Shown: piece by piece, positions 1 to 9,361 of the stretch
Numbering within the stretch: the first letter of the stretch is position 1
Layout of the letters: each line of letters begins with the position of its first letter
Source: Bryobacterales bacterium
GTDB taxonomy: Bacteria > Acidobacteriota > Terriglobia > Bryobacterales > Bryobacteraceae
NCBI GenBank assembly: GCA_020852755.1
Contig: JADZAF010000314.1
Location: 1 to 37,025 of the forward strand
Length of the DNA: 37,025 nucleotides
Direction: 5' to 3'
Made by a program: the position numbers and the translations under genes
Notes under the pieces: generated by a model
What the model was told of the DNA's origin: nothing
The model's database searches: none
What the model saw: only the letters and a program-made list of their open reading frames with translations

Positions 1-2674
1 AGCGAAAGACGATGCGCGGCTGCTCCGCGGCAGCCGGGAGCAGGTTGGCGTAGTACTCCCGCATTTCGTCGGTGAGCGGCCGCTCCTCGCCCGGCTTCAC
101 TTCCGGTTCCTTGACGGGCTCGACATACGGCCGGCCCTGGGGCACATCCGGGTCGGCCGCGGAACCACGCCCACTGGGCCGCTGCCGCGTCTCCTCTCCG
201 GCGAAGCCGCCGATGCCGCCCGTCCGGCTGACCCGGAACAGCGGCCCCTGGTTGAAGTAGACCGCCAGCCGCTCGCCATAGCCGTAGGCGATGGGGCTGG
301 CGTTGTCTTCGGCCGTCACGTTGTATACGCCGCCGGAGGCTCGCAGCTCCCGGGCGGGCGTGATCGCCACGCTGTCCACCAGTCCGTAATCGATCGGAAT
401 CGAGGCATTCCCCGCCACCGTAACGAACAGCCCGCCCTGCTCCACGAAAGCGCGCAGGTGCTGCAAGCCTTGCAGCAGCATGCCGCCGCGCATATCGCCG
501 GTCTGGTCCGGCGAGCCCGCGATGTTGGGCGTCAGCTCGCCGGCTTTCCATTCCAGCGGCTCCCCGCGCATGGGAAGTCCGTTCACGATGCGCTGCGAGC
601 TGCCCGGGGTGGGGCCGAAGATGATGACATCGTATTTCTGCCGCAGGCCGGGCGTCTCGCGCAGCACCTGGTCGGAAATATAGTCGTAGGGAATCCGCAG
701 CCGGTCGAACGCGATCCGGAACCAGCCCTCGCTTTGGGTATTGAGCCAGGTGTGCACCAGGGCGATGCGCGGCGCAGCCAGAGGATGGGCGGGCACGCCC
801 GGCGCCTGCGCCAGCCCGCGCACCTCGAGCCCGAGCTCGGCCGCCGTCTTGCGCAGCGCCTCGCGCACGCCGGGATTCTCCGCCTCCCGGATGAGGAACG
901 AACCGGGCGGGTAGTCTTCGAACGGCTTCTCCAGCGCGTGCATCCTGACGTCGCGGAGGGCGAAACGGAAGGTGGCCAGGGCCGTTTGGGCATTGTGCGC
1001 CACCAGGTAGGCCGCGGCGCGCTCCGGCCCGCTCATGCGGCCCGGAATCTTCACCGGCCCGCCGATCAGGGTCATGGGCGCCTGCAGGATGGATTCCGGC
1101 TTGACCCGCACCGTCCTGACGTTCCGCAGCGGACCCAGCGACCACCCTGTATCGTCGTACGGGCGTGTGTCGGACGGGTTGTAATACTGCGTGTCCAGCA
1201 GCATGTCCGCCATGCGGCTGTAGGGCTGGTCCATGCGCACCACGTAGCTGCCGGAGGGGAACCTGTGCCGCTGCTCCTCCTTGCCGGCGGTCTGGACCAC
1301 TTCGATCTCGCGGTCGGCGCGGTGCACCTCGATGCCGTGCATCTGGAGCTGGTTCACCAGCCCCGCGCACTCCAGCGGCCGCGGATCGTCCGCCGGAATC
1401 ACCCACGCCGCGGGACCTTCCCGCCGGGCCTTCTCCACCGAGCGCCGGCTCTTCAGATAGAAATTTTCCAGGAAGGTCTGGCGCTGCCCGGCGACGAAGT
1501 TCATGGCCAGCAGCAGCGCGCTCTGCTGGAGGTTGACGTTGTTGCGCAGCGACCACTTCACCTTGGGAAGCGGCGGGTTCGGCCGGTACCAGGTGCGGGC
1601 GGCCATGGCCGGCGGCACGATGCGCTCGCGCGTCGCGGCATCGCCCGTTCCCCCGTAGGTTTCATAGAAGCGCCCGATGGCATTGTGTCCCTGGGCGACG
1701 AAGAACATGTAGTTCGGAGCCCAGCCGTCGTAAAAACCGTGGGTCCAGACGCCCGGCACGCCGCGCTTGGTCATCTCCTCCACTTCGTGGAACGCGAGGC
1801 GCTGCCATTCGTTGGTCACGATCGGATCCAGCCAGGCGTTGTACGGCCCCATACCCGTCGAGGTGTAGAGGAAGGGGATCGATTCGTGCAGGTCGTGCAG
1901 CACCTGCGGGTGCCAGTCCAGGAAGGCGCGCATCATGTTGCGGCTCAAGGCCAGCGACATGGCCATGCCGTCCCGGTTGTTGTCGTGCAGCACATACTTG
2001 CCCCAGTACGGAGCCGAGGGCGGGGCGTTCCTGGGCCGCTTCTGCTTGAGGATGGAGAGGTCCACCTGACGGTCGTGGCCATCCACCTCCAGCAGCGGCG
2101 TGATCAGGACGATCGAGTTCCTCCGGATGGCCTGGATGAACGGAGTCTCCTCCACCGCCAGGCGGTAAGCCAGCTCCATGAGCATCTCGGGCGAGCCGAC
2201 TTCGGAGGAGTGGATGCTCCCCGAAGTCCAGTACAGGGGCAGACCACCGGCGATCAGACGCCGGGCTTCCGGTTCCGGCGTCCTGCGCGGGTCGGCCAGC
2301 CGGGCGGTGATCTCCCGGTAGCGATCCAGCGCGGCGATGTTCTTCTCCTCGGAGATCGCCACCAGCAGCATCTCGCGGCCGCCCTCGGTCTGGCCGATGG
2401 AGAAGACCTTCACGCGCGGCGACGCCTTCTCGACCTCACGCAGGTAGCGGTAGATGTCCTTCGAATAGGTGAGTTTTCCAGGTGCTCCCACAACGTAGCC
2501 GAGCGACTTCTCGGGGGTCGGCACGCGCTGGGACGCGGGCAGGTGATCGACCAGCTCAGTCAGAAAGTACGGCTGGGTGGTGTACTCGCGAATGCGGGCG
2601 GTGTAGGCCTGGTCGATGGTCTGGGCCAGGCAGGCCCAGGCGGTCAGCGCCAGCGCGATCCCCCGCAGGATCAT
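1..2674 (-). CDS. Secreted M14-family zinc carboxypeptidase-like protein, 3' end outside window
   Basis: The first 891 codons are present; the stop lies beyond base 1. A signal peptide is visible (MILRGIALALTAWACLAQ), so the protein is probably exported. An M14 peptidase domain follows, with the zinc motif HSSE (H155, E158), a candidate third ligand in HDLHES (H260 or H263), and E338 in RFYET as a candidate catalytic glutamate. From about residue 590 a second alpha/beta region (ARIALVHTWLN, YDVIIFGPTPG, LRAFVEQGGLFVTVAG) resembles a class-I glutamine-amidotransferase-like fold, as in long acidobacterial M14 proteins. The ATG overlaps the stop of the upstream dehydratase gene (ATGA), with GGGAGG nine bases before it, so translation is probably coupled. 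The family removes C-terminal residues from peptides or processes peptidoglycan; the substrate here is unknown. This gene is on the minus strand, so long plus-strand frames across the region are shadows. Confidence 0.88.
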   Translation of the reverse strand, partial: MILRGIALALTAWACLAQTIDQAYTARIREYTTQPYFLTELVDHLPASQRVPTPEKSLGYVVGAPGKLTYSKDIYRYLREVEKASPRVKVFSIGQTEGGREMLLVAISEEKNIAALDRYREITARLADPRRTPEPEARRLIAGGLPLYWTSGSIHSSEVGSPEMLMELAYRLAVEETPFIQAIRRNSIVLITPLLEVDGHDRQVDLSILKQKRPRNAPPSAPYWGKYVLHDNNRDGMAMSLALSRNMMRAFLDWHPQVLHDLHESIPFLYTSTGMGPYNAWLDPIVTNEWQRLAFHEVEEMTKRGVPGVWTHGFYDGWAPNYMFFVAQGHNAIGRFYETYGGTGDAATRERIVPPAMAARTWYRPNPPLPKVKWSLRNNVNLQQSALLLAMNFVAGQRQTFLENFYLKSRRSVEKARREGPAAWVIPADDPRPLECAGLVNQLQMHGIEVHRADREIEVVQTAGKEEQRHRFPSGSYVVRMDQPYSRMADMLLDTQYYNPSDTRPYDDTGWSLGPLRNVRTVRVKPESILQAPMTLIGGPVKIPGRMSGPERAAAYLVAHNAQTALATFRFALRDVRMHALEKPFEDYPPGSFLIREAENPGVREALRKTAAELGLEVRGLAQAPGVPAHPLAAPRIALVHTWLNTQSEGWFRIAFDRLRIPYDYISDQVLRETPGLRQKYDVIIFGPTPGSSQRIVNGLPMRGEPLEWKAGELTPNIAGSPDQTGDMRGGMLLQGLQHLRAFVEQGGLFVTVAGNASIPIDYGLVDSVAITPARELRASGGVYNVTAEDNASPIAYGYGERLAVYFNQGPLFRVSRTGGIGGFAGEETRQRPSGRGSAADPDVPQGRPYVEPVKEPEVKPGEERPLTDEMREYYANLLPAAAEQPRIVFR

Positions 2675-3915
2675 TGCGATTGCGCCTCCCACTTCACGCT
2701 GTGGTCGGCGGTGACGGCCACCGTCTGCGGGGGCGAATCCGTGCGGAAATAGGACCACGGGCCGGGAATCCAGGGATAGCGTTCGATCACGGTCTCGTCC
2801 ACCGCCACCCCCAGCCCCGGCTTTCGCGGCACGATCAGATCGCCGTGGTCGATCTCCAGCGGCTCGGCCAGAATCTCAGCCGCCAGCGGGAAAGGATACA
2901 TGCCGGCGCGGTCCAGGGCCGAGTAGCAGGGGTATTCCAGCCACTCGACCACGGTCTCCGGCCAGCAGATCCCCAGGTGCGCCGCGGCGATGACCTCCAG
3001 CGCGGGGCCCCAACTGTGGAACGCGAACCGGAGCCCCTCGCGCTGGATTTCGGCGAAGAGCCGCCGGCCCATGGTGAAGCCGCCCTGACAGCAGACGTCC
3101 ATCTGCACGTAGTCCACGGCCCGGTTGAGGATCAGGTCCAGGTAGCGCTCTTCGCTGGGCTCGTGCTCGCCGCTGGCCAGAGGCACGTAGTCCTTGGCCT
3201 TCAATCGCAGGTAGGCCTCGTGATCGTCGGGCGGCAGCGGCTCCTCCAGCCAGGCGATATGGTAGGCGGCCATCTCCCGGGCCAGTTCCTCCACGGTCTG
3301 AAAGGAGTAGCTGGCGTCTCCCATGCGCCACCAGGAGTGGGCGTCCACCATCAGGTCGAAATCCGGACCCACCGCGGCGCGCATCAGCCGAACGGCTTCC
3401 AGGTCCATCCGGGGCCCGAGCGCGGGTCTCATCTTGTAGGCCCGGAATCCCAGCGCCGCGATGGCGGCCGCCTCTTCGGCGTACTTCTCGGGAGGCATGT
3501 ACATCCCGGCGCTGCCGTACAGCCGGATGCGGTCCCTCACCCGCCCGCCGGCCACTTCCGAAAGCGGCACGCCGCGCGACTTGGCCAAAGCGTCCAGCAG
3601 GGCCACTTCCACCGCGCAGTAGTCTTTGACCACCGCGGGGTCGGCGCCCGGGCCGAGCATGAACTGAATCCGCAGGGCGTCGGGGTCGGCCAGCCTGCGG
3701 CCCTCCAGGAACGGGCCCACCATGGTTTCGATGACCCGCTGCGCCCGCTCGCTGCCTTGTCCCGGGGCGTAGCCGACGATGCCGCGGTCCGTCTCGACCC
3801 GGATCAACATGGCGTCGCGCTTCACGATGCTGCGTTCGCCGCCGTGGAACGGCAGGCGCAGCGGTTCGGTGAAGGGATAGGATAGGAGAAACGATCGTAC
3901 CTGGGTGATTTTCAT
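2671..3915 (-). CDS. Mandelate racemase/muconate lactonizing enzyme family protein (acid-sugar dehydratase-like)
   Basis: This 414-residue protein belongs to the enolase superfamily, which abstracts a proton next to a carboxylate. Predicted magnesium ligands are D191 (VDAHSWW), E224 (WLEEP) and E250 (SGEHE). A mandelate-racemase-type His-Asp dyad is visible: H300 (FAFHSWG) and D273 (VQMDV). The second-strand motif reads K161-M-R163, not the usual KxK, so the paired catalytic lysine is replaced by arginine. That argues for a one-base dehydratase, such as an acid-sugar dehydratase, more than a racemase. No signal peptide is seen, so it should be cytoplasmic. The start is the ATG at 3915, ten bases after an extended -10-like element and without a clear Shine-Dalgarno. 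It heads a two-gene operon with the M14 peptidase. The exact substrate cannot be read from sequence. Confidence 0.9.
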   Translation of the reverse strand: MKITQVRSFLLSYPFTEPLRLPFHGGERSIVKRDAMLIRVETDRGIVGYAPGQGSERAQRVIETMVGPFLEGRRLADPDALRIQFMLGPGADPAVVKDYCAVEVALLDALAKSRGVPLSEVAGGRVRDRIRLYGSAGMYMPPEKYAEEAAAIAALGFRAYKMRPALGPRMDLEAVRLMRAAVGPDFDLMVDAHSWWRMGDASYSFQTVEELAREMAAYHIAWLEEPLPPDDHEAYLRLKAKDYVPLASGEHEPSEERYLDLILNRAVDYVQMDVCCQGGFTMGRRLFAEIQREGLRFAFHSWGPALEVIAAAHLGICWPETVVEWLEYPCYSALDRAGMYPFPLAAEILAEPLEIDHGDLIVPRKPGLGVAVDETVIERYPWIPGPWSYFRTDSPPQTVAVTADHSVKWEAQSQ

Positions 3916-3925
3916 GCCGGGAAAC

Positions 3926-3934
3926 AGGATATCA
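3926..3934 (-). promoter_or_regulatory. Extended -10-like promoter for the dehydratase/M14 operon
   Basis: On the minus strand the sequence is TG-A-TATCCT, and the hexamer ends ten bases before the ATG at 3915. There is no purine-rich ribosome site between them. Transcription starting about seven bases after the hexamer would leave a leader of only a few bases. Confidence 0.45.
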
Positions 3935-4116
3935 GAGTGCGGAGGAGGCGCAAGCCTCTGGCTGGGCGGCCCGGCAGGTGCAAGTGTGGGGAGGCGCAGC
4001 CGCAGCCAAAAGGCCTTCGGGGAAAGCCGGCGAGGTCACGGCGGGAGCGCCGCCGGGGCCGGTTAGGACGTGCCTCACTTTCAGACCCATTGTGCCGATT
4101 CCCGCGGTTCCGCAAT

Positions 4117-4145
4117 TTGCGCCCCGCAGGCGGACCTGATACCAT
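4117..4145 (+). promoter_or_regulatory. Sigma-70-type promoter of the RRM gene
   Basis: A TTGCGC -35-like box (4117-4122), a 17-base spacer and an extended -10 TG-A-TACCAT (hexamer 4140-4145) are present. The predicted start near 4152 gives a leader of about 66 bases before the RRM gene. The rest of 3916-4217 holds no convincing gene: a 94-codon frame at 3937-4221 is arginine-rich and looks like a shadow. Confidence 0.5.
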
Positions 4146-4217
4146 GAAGGTGGTTCGGAACCGCGAGCCCCGCCGCCTTGACGCACCAATCCCAAAGGAG
4201 ACAATCACCAATATTGA

Positions 4218-4589
4218 ATGAGCTTCACTGTATTCTTGGGTAATTTGCCCGCATGGGTGACCGCCGACGACATCAAGTCCTGGTTGACCGCCGAAGACCT
4301 GGTGGCCGATTCAATCAAAGTGATCCGCAATCACGAGACCCAGGAATCCAAGGGTTTCGCTTTCATCGAAGCTCCCACCAGCGATGAAATGCAGTCCATC
4401 ATCCGGCGTTTTGACCGCGCACCTTTGGAAGACCGGCTACTGCGCGCCAACCCCGCCCAGCCATCCAAGGGCAAGGGCACGGGTGCCGGCACGGCACAAA
4501 AGCCCCAGCACCGGGCTGGGCGGAAGCGCTCCAAAGAGCGCGCCGCGCCGAAAGGTGTCCTGGCCACGGAACTGGCAAAGATTTTCTGA
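4218..4589 (+). CDS. Small RNA-binding protein with one RRM domain
   Basis: This 123-residue protein has a single RNA recognition motif. RNP2 is VFLGNL (5-10) and RNP1 is KGFAFIEA (45-52), where the last aromatic position of RNP1 is alanine. The domain spans about residues 3-82, followed by a basic, low-complexity tail (SKGKGTG...RAGRKRSKERAAPKG), a common arrangement in bacterial RRM proteins that bind single-stranded RNA. An in-frame TGA directly before the ATG fixes the start. An AAAGGAG ribosome site sits at 4194-4200, an unusually long 17 bases upstream. The gene appears monocistronic, with a promoter at 4117-4145 and a leader of about 66 bases. By analogy with the family it may act in RNA chaperoning or cold adaptation; this is inference. 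Confidence 0.9.
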   Translation: MSFTVFLGNLPAWVTADDIKSWLTAEDLVADSIKVIRNHETQESKGFAFIEAPTSDEMQSIIRRFDRAPLEDRLLRANPAQPSKGKGTGAGTAQKPQHRAGRKRSKERAAPKGVLATELAKIF

Positions 4590-4673
4590 CCGCGGTCCGG
4601 CGCCCGCATTCCGGATAGCCGGCCGGTCTTTCTCCCGGCCCGCCTCCCGGGCCGGAGCCGGCAAGCGCTCACA

Positions 4674-4694
4674 CCTGTGAACCAGGGGCACAGG
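4674..4694. repeat. Dyad CCTGTG-N9-CACAGG upstream of the Omp85/NtrYX operon
   Basis: Perfect six-base inverted arms (4674-4679 and 4689-4694) surround a nine-base centre. The dyad lies about 78 bases before the predicted sigma-54-type start. It could be an upstream activator site for the Fis-type helix-turn-helix of the operon's own regulator, or a hairpin in the 3' region of the RRM transcript. Confidence 0.5.
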
Positions 4695-4695
4695 G

Positions 4696-4719
4696 GGATA
4701 AGGTTCAAGTCCCTTATCC
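4696..4719. repeat. Perfect 8-bp dyad GGATAAGG-N8-CCTTATCC
   Basis: Two perfect eight-base arms (4696-4703 and 4712-4719) flank an eight-base centre, TTCAAGTC. As DNA it is a good operator or enhancer candidate for a dimeric regulator, about 55 bases before the predicted start at about 4762. As RNA it is a stable stem whose loop resembles a tRNA T-loop, but no convincing tRNA surrounds it and no U-tract follows. Confidence 0.55.
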
Positions 4720-4736
4720 GGAGCCGCTTAGACGCT

Positions 4737-4750
4737 GGCACTCGACGTGC
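4737..4750 (+). promoter_or_regulatory. Candidate sigma-54 (-24/-12) promoter
   Basis: CTGGCACTCGACGTGCC (4735-4751) has the invariant GG (4737-4738) and GC (4749-4750) exactly ten bases apart and a full TGGCAC box. The -12 box is only TGC rather than TTGC. It lies 15 bases before the Omp85 start codon, in front of an operon that encodes its own sigma-54 activator. Similar matches occur inside coding DNA in this window (28380, 9504), so the support comes mainly from position. Confidence 0.4.
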
Positions 4751-4765
4751 CTCCGGAAGCCCGTC

Positions 4766-6019
4766 ATGAAGCGCCTCTGGTTAGCCGGTTTCCTCTGGCC
4801 ATGCCTCCTGCCGGCCGGCGGCTCCCAGGCCGACGTGAATGTGAATTCCCGTTACACCGTGGAAGCCATCATCATCGCCGGCGAAGACCAGCCCAGGATC
4901 AGTTCGGGACTCCGGGATCAGATTCGCAGCCTGACCGGCCTCAAGCTGAACCAGTCGGCGCTGGACGAACTGGCGGATCGCGTTCGCAAGGAGTTGCGGG
5001 TTAAGGCTGTCACCCAAAAACTGCAGCGGGGCTCCCAGCCGGATTCGGTCAAGGTGGTTTTCGAGCTGACCCGGCGCAAAGTCGACCTGGACGTTTCGGT
5101 CCCCAAGTTCGTCTATCATTCGAGACAAGGCTGGACTGGCGCCGTGGAAGCGGAAACCGCTATAGGACCGAGTGTGTTCGCCTTCGGATTGGTCAGCGAC
5201 AACGACGAGCTGGCCGAGCGCTACGCGGGGCTGCGGGCGCGCTACGAGCATCGCAGCCTGGGCACCGAGCGGGCCCGGCTGGCGTTTCTGTTCGAGAGCT
5301 ATCACCAGCAGTGGAACCGGGCCACACTGGAGGCTCTGGATTCGCAGGCGCCGGCGCCGGGCGACTCGCCCGTGCCCGGAGCCTACCGGACCCGGCAGAA
5401 TTTCCAGCCAACCCTCACTTTCGTTCTGGCGAAGCCCCTGACCCTGACGCTGGGCGCCAGCTTCGAGCGCTTTCAGACCCAGTTTCCGGCCGCGAGGACC
5501 GAGGCTGCCAACGCGGTGGTAAATACTCTGCGCTACCATCGCGCCGTGGAGACCTCAGGCGCCACCAAACATGACCTGGACGCAGGCTACACCCTGCGCG
5601 CGGCCACCCATATCCTTTCCAGCGACTTCGCCTATGCGCGGCACCGCTGGGATTTTCAATACGTGCTCACGCACGAACGGCACCTGGTGCTGGTGCACTT
5701 CATGGCCGGGCTCCTCTCCGGACAGGCGCCCCTGTTCGAGCGATACGTGCTGGGCAACAGTTCCACCTTGCGGGGGTGGAACAGGTTCGACCTGATCCCC
5801 CTGGGCGGCAACCGCGTGGCGCACAATTCGCTGGAATATCAATACCGGTTCTTCGAAATTTTCTACGACACCGGCTCGGTGTGGAACCGGGGCGAGGCGG
5901 CAACCGTACGTCATTCTTTGGGAGTCGGGCTGCGCAAGGACGGCTTCTCCCTGGCGGTAGCGTTCCCGGTCAAGGAAGGCCGGGCGGAACCGATGTTCAT
6001 GGTGGGCATGAACTACTGA
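4766..6019 (+). CDS. Miniature Omp85/BamA-TpsB-like outer membrane barrel protein
   Basis: This 417-residue protein has a signal peptide (MKRLWLAGFLWPCLLPAGG, cleavage near residue 22). A single POTRA-like segment follows at about 29-100 (VEAIIIAGEDQ ... LKLNQSALDELADRVRKEL ... SVKVVFELT). The rest is a barrel of about 310 residues. The Omp85 hallmark (V/I)RG(F/Y/W) is seen as LRGW (335-338), preceded by FERYVLGNSST, and the C-terminus ends with a beta-signal-like tyrosine (FMVGMNY). Omp85 proteins insert or export proteins at the outer membrane; usual lengths are about 550-800 residues with two to five POTRA domains, so this is a short form. Its stop overlaps the next gene's ATG by one base. 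It leads a four-gene operon with a kinase and a sigma-54 activator. Its client protein is unknown. Confidence 0.82.
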   Translation: MKRLWLAGFLWPCLLPAGGSQADVNVNSRYTVEAIIIAGEDQPRISSGLRDQIRSLTGLKLNQSALDELADRVRKELRVKAVTQKLQRGSQPDSVKVVFELTRRKVDLDVSVPKFVYHSRQGWTGAVEAETAIGPSVFAFGLVSDNDELAERYAGLRARYEHRSLGTERARLAFLFESYHQQWNRATLEALDSQAPAPGDSPVPGAYRTRQNFQPTLTFVLAKPLTLTLGASFERFQTQFPAARTEAANAVVNTLRYHRAVETSGATKHDLDAGYTLRAATHILSSDFAYARHRWDFQYVLTHERHLVLVHFMAGLLSGQAPLFERYVLGNSSTLRGWNRFDLIPLGGNRVAHNSLEYQYRFFEIFYDTGSVWNRGEAATVRHSLGVGLRKDGFSLAVAFPVKEGRAEPMFMVGMNY

Positions 6020-6624
6020 TGCCAACGGTCACCCGGCGATGGTGGCTCAAGACGCTCCTGGGCGCCGTGGCGGCGATGTGCGCGCCCGCGGCCTCGTCCG
6101 CCCTGATGCCGCGCACCGACGGCGACGACCTGCGGATCGCGGCTCCGGAGCTGCACTTCATTACCGGCGCGCCGCTGGAACGGCTGCACAATGGAGCTTC
6201 CATCAGCTTCGCTTTTCAGCTCAGCCTGACCACCCAGCGCAATGCGCCCCCGGTGGCCCGCACCCTGGAGCGCTTCGTCATCAGCTACGACCTGTGGGAG
6301 GAAAAGTTCTCGGTGGCCCGCCTGGGCCGCTTCCGGCGGTCGACCTCGCATCTCTCAGCCGGGGCGGCGGAAAGCTGGTGCCTGGAAAACCTGGTCCTCT
6401 CCACCCGGGGCCTCCCTCCCACCCAACCCTTATGGCTAAGATTAGAGGTGCGGGCCGAAGAGCCCCGGGACGGCTTGGGCGTGGTGGATGACCCGGGCAT
6501 CAACCTCACCCGCCTGGTCGAGATCTTCAGCCGTCCGGCGCGGGGGCAGCAGCCCCGCTGGGAACTGGAGGCCGGTCCTCTGCGGCTCGCCGAATTGAGA
6601 AAGGCTGAGTTGCTGCGCCGTTGA
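6019..6624 (+). CDS. Tat-signal DUF4390-like periplasmic protein
   Basis: Translation from the ATG at 6019, which overlaps the upstream stop (TGATG), gives 201 residues. The N-terminus MPTVTRRWWLKTLLGAVAAM fits a twin-arginine signal (TRRWWLK), so export of a folded protein is likely. The mature part has the layout of DUF4390 proteins (ISFAFQLSL ... RFVISYDLWEEKFSVARLG), which in Betaproteobacteria typically lie just upstream of NtrY/NtrX genes. The same order here supports the assignment, although similarity by eye is modest. The function of DUF4390 is unknown; a role as periplasmic partner or ligand of the adjacent kinase is inference. The frame stays open upstream to 5776, but that part lies inside the barrel gene and was rejected. 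Confidence 0.7.
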   Translation: MPTVTRRWWLKTLLGAVAAMCAPAASSALMPRTDGDDLRIAAPELHFITGAPLERLHNGASISFAFQLSLTTQRNAPPVARTLERFVISYDLWEEKFSVARLGRFRRSTSHLSAGAAESWCLENLVLSTRGLPPTQPLWLRLEVRAEEPRDGLGVVDDPGINLTRLVEIFSRPARGQQPRWELEAGPLRLAELRKAELLRR

Positions 6625-7999
6625 ACCGACTTCGCAACAGGCTGATCCTCATCTTTCTGGCCGCGACTCTGGCCCCGTGGGCCGCCACCCTGTGGATGAC
6701 CACGTCGCTGCTGGAGCAAAGCCTCAGTTACGCCCCCGTCAAGGAGTTGGACCAGGTTTCCAAGTCGCTGGAAAGAACCGGACGCGAGTACTACCAGCGC
6801 GCTCGTGAGGACCTGAAACAACAGGCCCTGTCCGGGCATCTGACGCCTCGCGTGTTCTCTCCGGGCGGCAGAGGCTCCTGGCCCGAGACGGTCCGCAACT
6901 TCTGGGAGAGCGGTGAAGCGGAGCGCTTCGTGATCTCGGGCGAATCCGGCGAGCGGCTGGAGTACTTCGTACGGCAGGGTTCCGGCGTCCGGTGCTACGC
7001 CGGCACGCTGGGCATCGGCATGCGCGAACTGGCCCGGGAGTACCGCAGCGCCCGGCAGGTGGTGGAGAGCGGCAGGAAGCGCGACCTGCGCCGCGGCTTC
7101 ACCTACACTTACGTGCTGCTCTCGGCGGGCATCTGGACCGGAGCGCTGGTCATGCTCGTGTTCATGGCCCACCGCATCAGCCGGCCCATCCACCGGCTCA
7201 CCGAAGGCCTCTCGGAACTCGCCGCGGGCAACCTCTCGGCCCGGGTCGAAGCCGGGAGGGACGACGAGATCGGCCGCGCCGTCGAAGCCTTCAACGGCAT
7301 GGCCGCTCAGCTCCGGCAGAGCCGGGAACGGCTGGTCTACCTGACCCAGCTGGCCAGCTGGCAGAGCCTGGCGAGGAAGATGGCCCACGAGGTGAAGAAC
7401 TCCCTCACCCCCATTCGCCTTACCGTGGAGGAGATGCTGGTCCGCTACTCCGGTCCGGACCGCGCCTTCGTGGAGCAGGCCGCCCAAATCGTGGTCGACG
7501 AGGTGGAGGGCCTGGAGCGCCGCATCCGGGCCTTTTCGCAGTTCGCCGCCGAGCCGCCGGTCCGCCCCGTTCCGCTGGACGTCAACACCGTTCTGGAGGA
7601 GCGGGTGGCCTTTCTCCGGAACGGCCATCCGGAAGTCTCCTATACCGTCCGCCCCGCCCCGGACCTTCCCAGGGCCTGCGCCGACGAGGACCTCCTGAAG
7701 AGCATCCTGGTGAACCTGCTCGAAAATGCGGCGGAAGCCGCCGGCCCCGGCGGGCGCGTGTTGGGAGTCACGGCGGCCATGGCGGACAACATCGCCGTCG
7801 AGGTGCACGATTCCGGCAGCGGGCTGAGCGAGCAGGCGCGCGCTTCCCTGTTCCAGCCCACCATCTCATTCAAGAAACGCGGCATGGGCCTGGGCCTCTC
7901 CATTGCCCGCAAAGGCGCGCTGCTCTCGGGCGGAGACATCGTATTGATCCAGGGAGAACTGGGCGGCGCCGGGTTCCGCGTGCTGTTGCCCAAAGCCTC

Positions 8000-8003
<4 letters not shown>
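6621..8003 (+). CDS. NtrY-like membrane sensor histidine kinase
   Basis: This 460-residue kinase starts at TTG 6621, giving a TTGA overlap with the upstream stop. Two membrane segments (about 7-28 and 163-183) enclose an extracytoplasmic sensor region of about 130 residues. A HAMP linker follows (HRISRPIHRLTEGLSELAAGNLSARV, about 184-235). The phospho-acceptor is H256 in KMAHEVKN. The ATP-binding domain shows the N-box (NLLEN, 365-369), G1 (DSGSG, from 397) and G2 (GMGLGL, 421-426). The H-box style and the pairing with an NtrX-like regulator place it near NtrY. Unlike classical NtrY of about 750 residues, it has only two membrane segments and no PAS domain. Co-expression with an outer-membrane barrel protein and a periplasmic protein suggests that it senses an envelope state; the signal is not known. 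Confidence 0.92.
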
Positions 8004-9343
<1,340 letters not shown>

Positions 9344-9361
9344 TCCGGAGGAGAGACTGTC

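Noticed and set aside
458..2752. Long plus-strand open frame of 764 codons
   Set aside because: It lies antisense to the M14 peptidase gene, which has clear motifs, and its composition (many Arg, Gly, Pro, His) is that of GC-rich shadow frames. The same holds for long frames at 2482-3885, 10099-11349, 11745-13328, 21022-22785 and 32174-33448.
3937..4221. 94-codon frame ending in an ATGA overlap with the RRM gene
   Set aside because: It is arginine-rich without domain features or a ribosome site, and it contains the likely RRM promoter. The overlap looks accidental.
4644..4723. tRNA-like region: GGTTCAAGTCC, a CTGTG/CACAG stem, and a partial acceptor-like pairing CTCCCGG/TCCGGAG
   Set aside because: The would-be T-loop has 8 and the anticodon loop 9 bases, no D-arm forms, positions 8 and 14 do not fit, and no CCA follows. 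The stems are better explained as dyads or a 3'-region hairpin.
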